Source of the DNA: Phytophthora quininea
Lineage: Eukaryota; Oomycota; Peronosporomycetes; Peronosporales; Peronosporaceae
Assembly: GCA_011947345.1 (NCBI GenBank)
Contig: JAAVTG010000395.1
Location: 1 to 64,000, forward strand
Reading direction: 5' to 3'
DNA: 64,000 nucleotides
Of this stretch, positions 60,614-64,000 are shown piece after piece (within the stretch, counting starts at the first letter, position 1; each line of letters begins with the position of its first letter). Below the pieces are notes generated by a model. That model did no database searches. It saw nothing but the letters and a program-made list of their open reading frames with translations, and had not been told where the DNA came from. The translations under genes and the position numbers were made by a program.

Positions 60614-61922
60614 ATGAAGTTCTTCCATGCAGCACTAGCATTGGCATTGCCACCAGCAGTCGTCAACGCCGCCCTCTCCATCGACTCCTCAACTTCCACC
60701 ACTCCAGACGGAGCTCTGTTCGAGAAGACTTGGACGGTGCGTGGCGACACCGACGACACCGTCGACGACTTAAGAATCGACGTCGCCGGCAACGTCTTCG
60801 TTGACTACGATGCCTCTCTCACCGAAGACGTCGCTGCAACGGTCACTATCCGCAGCAACACTCCCGACATGTTCGACCTTGCAGATGTCGATCTCAGCAC
60901 CGAAGCCTCTGGCTTCCGTGTCTTCTACAAGAACGAAAACCTCCAAGCAACTGGTAAAGTGGTGACTCAAATCACCGTTGGTAACCCCAACGTCCTCTCT
61001 GCATTGGGAGTCTCCACCGCCGACAACGTCGTCGTCGGCGAAGGAGTCGTCGTCGTTAATGACTCCGGTCTGTCCCTCATCACCAGTGGTGACAGCGACA
61101 TCTTCGTTGGTTCAGTTCAAGAGAAATACTCGTTAAAGCATCTGAATATCATCAGCTCTGGTGATGGTAGAGTGCAGTTCCTGGCGTCTTCGATTCAAGT
61201 TGACGAGATCGGATTCAAGCTGTCGGGCGATGGTAAAGCAGCTCTCGTTGCTACGGAAGAAATCGTCGTCGATTCCTTGGAGTCGGTGATATCCGGAGAC
61301 CGTAAAGTCTATGTAGACTGCCAATCTCCAGTCGAAGAATTTGACCTCGATTTTAAACGGAGACGGCAAACTCATGTACTCTGGCTGGTACATGTGAGAA
61401 CCAGAAGATCAGTTTGAGTGGGGAAGGAGCTGTCTACGCTGGTCCGATCGTCTGCAAGGACACCTACGTAGCTACAGCCGGAGATGGTAAAGCCATGGTG
61501 CAGACTACGGGGACGCTTACGTCGGTCGGGTACGGGTCTGTGAGATACGTGGGTGAACCACAGCAGATCAAGTCCAGCGCGACGTTCCGGAAGCACAGCA
61601 ACGTCAAGCCTGCCAAGTTCGACAATGTCAAGAGTTACAACGTGCGTACTCCCCTAGCAAAGTGCCGTCAAACCTCACGATCATCCTCAGGAAGGCCTGG
61701 TTCGGTAATAGTCCCCACGTCCGCGTACACTGGACGATCGGAGGACCGACTTTCGAGGAGATCGGCACTGAAATGACGGGGCTGGCGGTCACGGATATTC
61801 CTCGATCGCATCAGGTGGGTGCTGGTGCCTTCAGCTACTTTGCCGTCGCCGGGCTAGTCGCATTCGTTGCGATCAAACTTCGTGCCCGACGTACTCAGAA
61901 CGAATACGCGCCACTTGTTTAA
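60614..61922 (+). CDS. Secreted GIN/DUF2807-like beta-repeat protein 5, apparent frameshifts
   Basis: A signal peptide (MKFFHAALALALPPAVVNA), then LFEKTWTVRGDTDD and VAGNVFVDYDASL matching protein 1 (VAGNVFVDYSASL). Beta units include ISSGDGRVQFLASS, LSGDGKAALVATEE, LSGEGAVYAGPIVC and AGDGKAMVQTTG. The C-terminal membrane segment is FSYFAVAGLVAFVAIKL, with a basic end (RARRTQNEYAPLV). Frame changes lie near 61,352 (TTTTAAAC), 61,387 and 61,655. The family pattern continues after each, and the end stays open to the anchor, which favours assembly errors. Likely anchored at the cell surface; function unknown. Confidence 0.68.
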
Positions 61923-63150
61923 GAGGAGGAGGTCGAGTCACGTATGACGAAATGTTAGCCCTCACAGCTACGATGTCGTACAGGATTCATCGTTGTCAAT
62001 GAAGATCATTAAATGGGACCTTGACCGGCATTTTAACAGCAACTTGGTAAGGTCTTGATAGGTGCAAGGAGGTCACTTCCTGGACTTCATTTCGTTCGTA
62101 AGACAGCTGCGTGGCTGCGACGACCACCTTCCGAAGCGGAGCACTGGCAATCAGGACCTTGCAGAGCTTCACCTCTACAGCAGACACCCGACCGTCGAAA
62201 TGGACGCCTACGTCATGAGGAAACGACCGACGGCACGAATTGGCTTTACGACCACCGGCGTTGACTCATTGTAGCGCTCTTGTCGCTCTTTGTCCATGTT
62301 ACAAAGCGACTTGGTTCATCCAGACGGTTTATTCGAAGCGACCTGGTCTCAATCTGGCCAAGCGATCGCTATCGACTTTGCTACAAACCCGTGCCCAATT
62401 TCCTGTTGTGATAGCAGCATCGATCTGTTCGCTACGTTCGTACGTGATGCCCAGTAAACTCATAGCTGTAGACGTGGACACTGTTCAAGCCGAGGAATTG
62501 ATGTTGAATCGAGATTATCAAGCAATGATCAAAGGCGTAGGCTATCCATTCTGCAAACTTGTGCATGCTTGAGGCCTGACTCATCGTTGCGACTGCAATG
62601 ACGGTGGTTCCACTGTTCGAGATCGGAAGCAAGGTCGGCCATGATTTCCGTCTCACAAGCTGTTTGGATGGCCGTCGTTCGTTGTGTTTGGGATCGTCAA
62701 CGACAAGTCCTCCACGGCTGAGAGATTACTAACGGATACTTGAGAGCGGCTGGGAGTGTTGAGCGTCATGTCAAAAACGTAGCAAAGAACTCCTCCAAAG
62801 CATACAATGCTCGAAAATGTTCACAGATTTTGCCTTGAACTCATCGACTTGTATGTGAAATCGAACTGCAGTAGCGAATGCTAGGGATCTCGAGCCTGAC
62901 TTCAACCGAGCGCAGGTGCGCAGCAGTCAGGCGCATTGATCGACAGTGACGGTCTCCACCAAAAGCTCGGGTCACCTGACAACAATCCAACGCACGGTCT
63001 CTAGCGCTCGCGTTCGCGTTGCAGCTCGGTCCTGCTCTCCGTCTGTTTCGTGGCTGCGTCTTGGTGGAGACAATATATGAGATCGTTTTGGTGGCCTTCG
63101 AGGTCTCACATTCCAAAACTCTCTCTCGAAGACACCACGACATAAATACT
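61923..63150. other. Intergenic region without a recognised gene
   Basis: About 1.2 kb. Short open frames exist on both strands (for example 62,240-62,572 plus), but none has recognisable motifs, splice-supported extension or a promoter element. Confidence 0.4.
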
Positions 63151-63884
63151 ATGACCAACTCGCCGCTTTCGAGGAAGAGTTCGCTTGCGTTCATCCTCGA
63201 CGACGAAGAACCGTCTACCAAGCGTACAGCCACATCAAGCGAGAACGATTCGACAGCGACAAAGCGGAAGAAGCTCTCCGTCTTGGAACCGATTGTGTCG
63301 TTCGATATGAATGAAGCACGCGGAGTCTCACCGCCAGTAGCTCGAAAGGTAGAGCACCTTTGATTGATCTTGAAGGCGTAAACTTTTCTTGATTATTTGT
63401 TGTTGTTATCGACTACAGAGTAGTAAATATTGCATCGTTGAAGGCTGCGTGAGTCGTGCTAAACACGCTCGACGCTGCTGGAAACATGGTACGAAGCCTG
63501 TGAAAATTGAGGTGAGTATGGCCTGTGCTAAGTGTTTGTTGCAGGTGGCTCTGTCAAGTGTAAAATAGCTGGTTGTAGAAACCGAGCCAAGACGAAAGGA
63601 GTTTGCTGGTCTCATGGAGGCGGAACTATCTGCAGTGCTAACCAATGCACGACGATCGCGGTTTCTAATGGTGTTTGTTGGGCTCACGGTGGAGGTAAGT
63701 TACCAGCCTTTCAATTGTACAAAGTACGTAGTAAAGGAGCTAATGAGTTGGCTTCTGAATAGGCAAGCGCTGCATCACGCCTGGATGCTCTCGACCAGCC
63801 TACGAGCGCACGAGAAATATGTGCTCGATGCACTACAACGCAGTGACTTTTACAACTCTTCCACCTCTCAAGAGAGAAGTCTAA
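63151..63884 (+). CDS. Zinc-binding Cys/His-Gly repeat protein 2, four exons
   Basis: A paralogue of the gene at 36.5 kb. Exons are 63151-63348, 63419-63488, 63545-63694 and 63763-63884, with introns of 70, 56 and 68 bp, all GT-AG. Joined frames give CIVEGCVSRAKHARRCWKHG, CKIAGCRNRAKTKGVCWSHG, CSANQCTTIAVSNGVCWAHG and CITPGCSRPAYERTRNMCSM. Each intron after the first falls within or next to an HGG turn, so exons follow repeat borders. The N-terminus is Ser/Thr-rich with a basic KRKK stretch, a likely nuclear signal. Zinc binding is inferred from the Cys/His spacing; the target is unknown. The frame is intact. Confidence 0.8.
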
Positions 63885-64000
63885 GTTAAACACATTTTGA
63901 TGTTGGCAGTACCAAAAGCATCTTTCCTTTCCCAACTCCTATATTTTGCAACATGAAGCATGCCGTCGACGTACTACTGGATGCTGCAACCGTAGTTTGC

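Overview
The window looks like a nuclear contig from an oomycete, most likely Phytophthora or a close relative. The evidence is: a Crinkler (CRN) effector with an LFLAK motif, the oomycete Inr+FPR core promoter (TCAYTYY-NN-CAATTT type) at roughly the same short distance before many start codons, short GT-AG introns of about 55-100 bp, GC-rich exons, and families expanded in tandem. No rRNA, tRNA or CRISPR array was seen.

Layout. 0-12 kb: a CRN effector running off the left edge, a repeat protein with an acidic tail, a cluster of intact, broken and inverted ankyrin-repeat genes, an Rh-type ammonium transporter, and a CRN pseudogene whose middle has been flipped. 12-20 kb: an ordinary gene block with a nine-exon SAMHD1-like dNTPase, a GT61-type glycosyltransferase, a GNAT acetyltransferase, an oomycete basic/coiled-coil protein and a three-exon DapA-family lyase. 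19.5-34.7 kb: eight copies of one NmrA-like/atypical SDR gene. Four of them sit on the two arms of a large palindrome (arms about 3.48 kb, spacer about 1.5 kb). 36.5-39.4 kb: a Cys/His-Gly zinc-binding-repeat protein and a second GT61 gene. 40-62 kb: five copies of a secreted beta-repeat protein resembling the bacterial GIN/DUF2807 head domain, interleaved with two inverted copies of a Roco (Roc-COR) GTPase gene. One Roco copy keeps an N-terminal array of twelve ankyrin repeats, each encoded by its own exon. A young Ty1/copia retrotransposon (55,497-60,166) has split one GIN-like copy. 63.1-63.9 kb: a four-exon paralogue of the 36.5 kb gene.

Short tandem duplication, inverted duplication and gene conversion dominate the right two thirds of the window. 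Many otherwise well-conserved reading frames are broken by single missing bases, usually in a run of one nucleotide (A, G, C or T). I read most of these as uncorrected assembly errors rather than mutations, so several entries are given as genes with apparent frameshifts. True nonsense changes are noted separately.

Functions that can be linked: the NmrA-like copies share promoter and coding sequence and probably act as a dosage or paralogue cluster of NAD(P)-binding reductases. The GIN-like genes and Roco genes occur twice as a divergent, head-to-head pair, which suggests a duplicated module. The CRN and ankyrin genes are typical accessory content of oomycete genomes.
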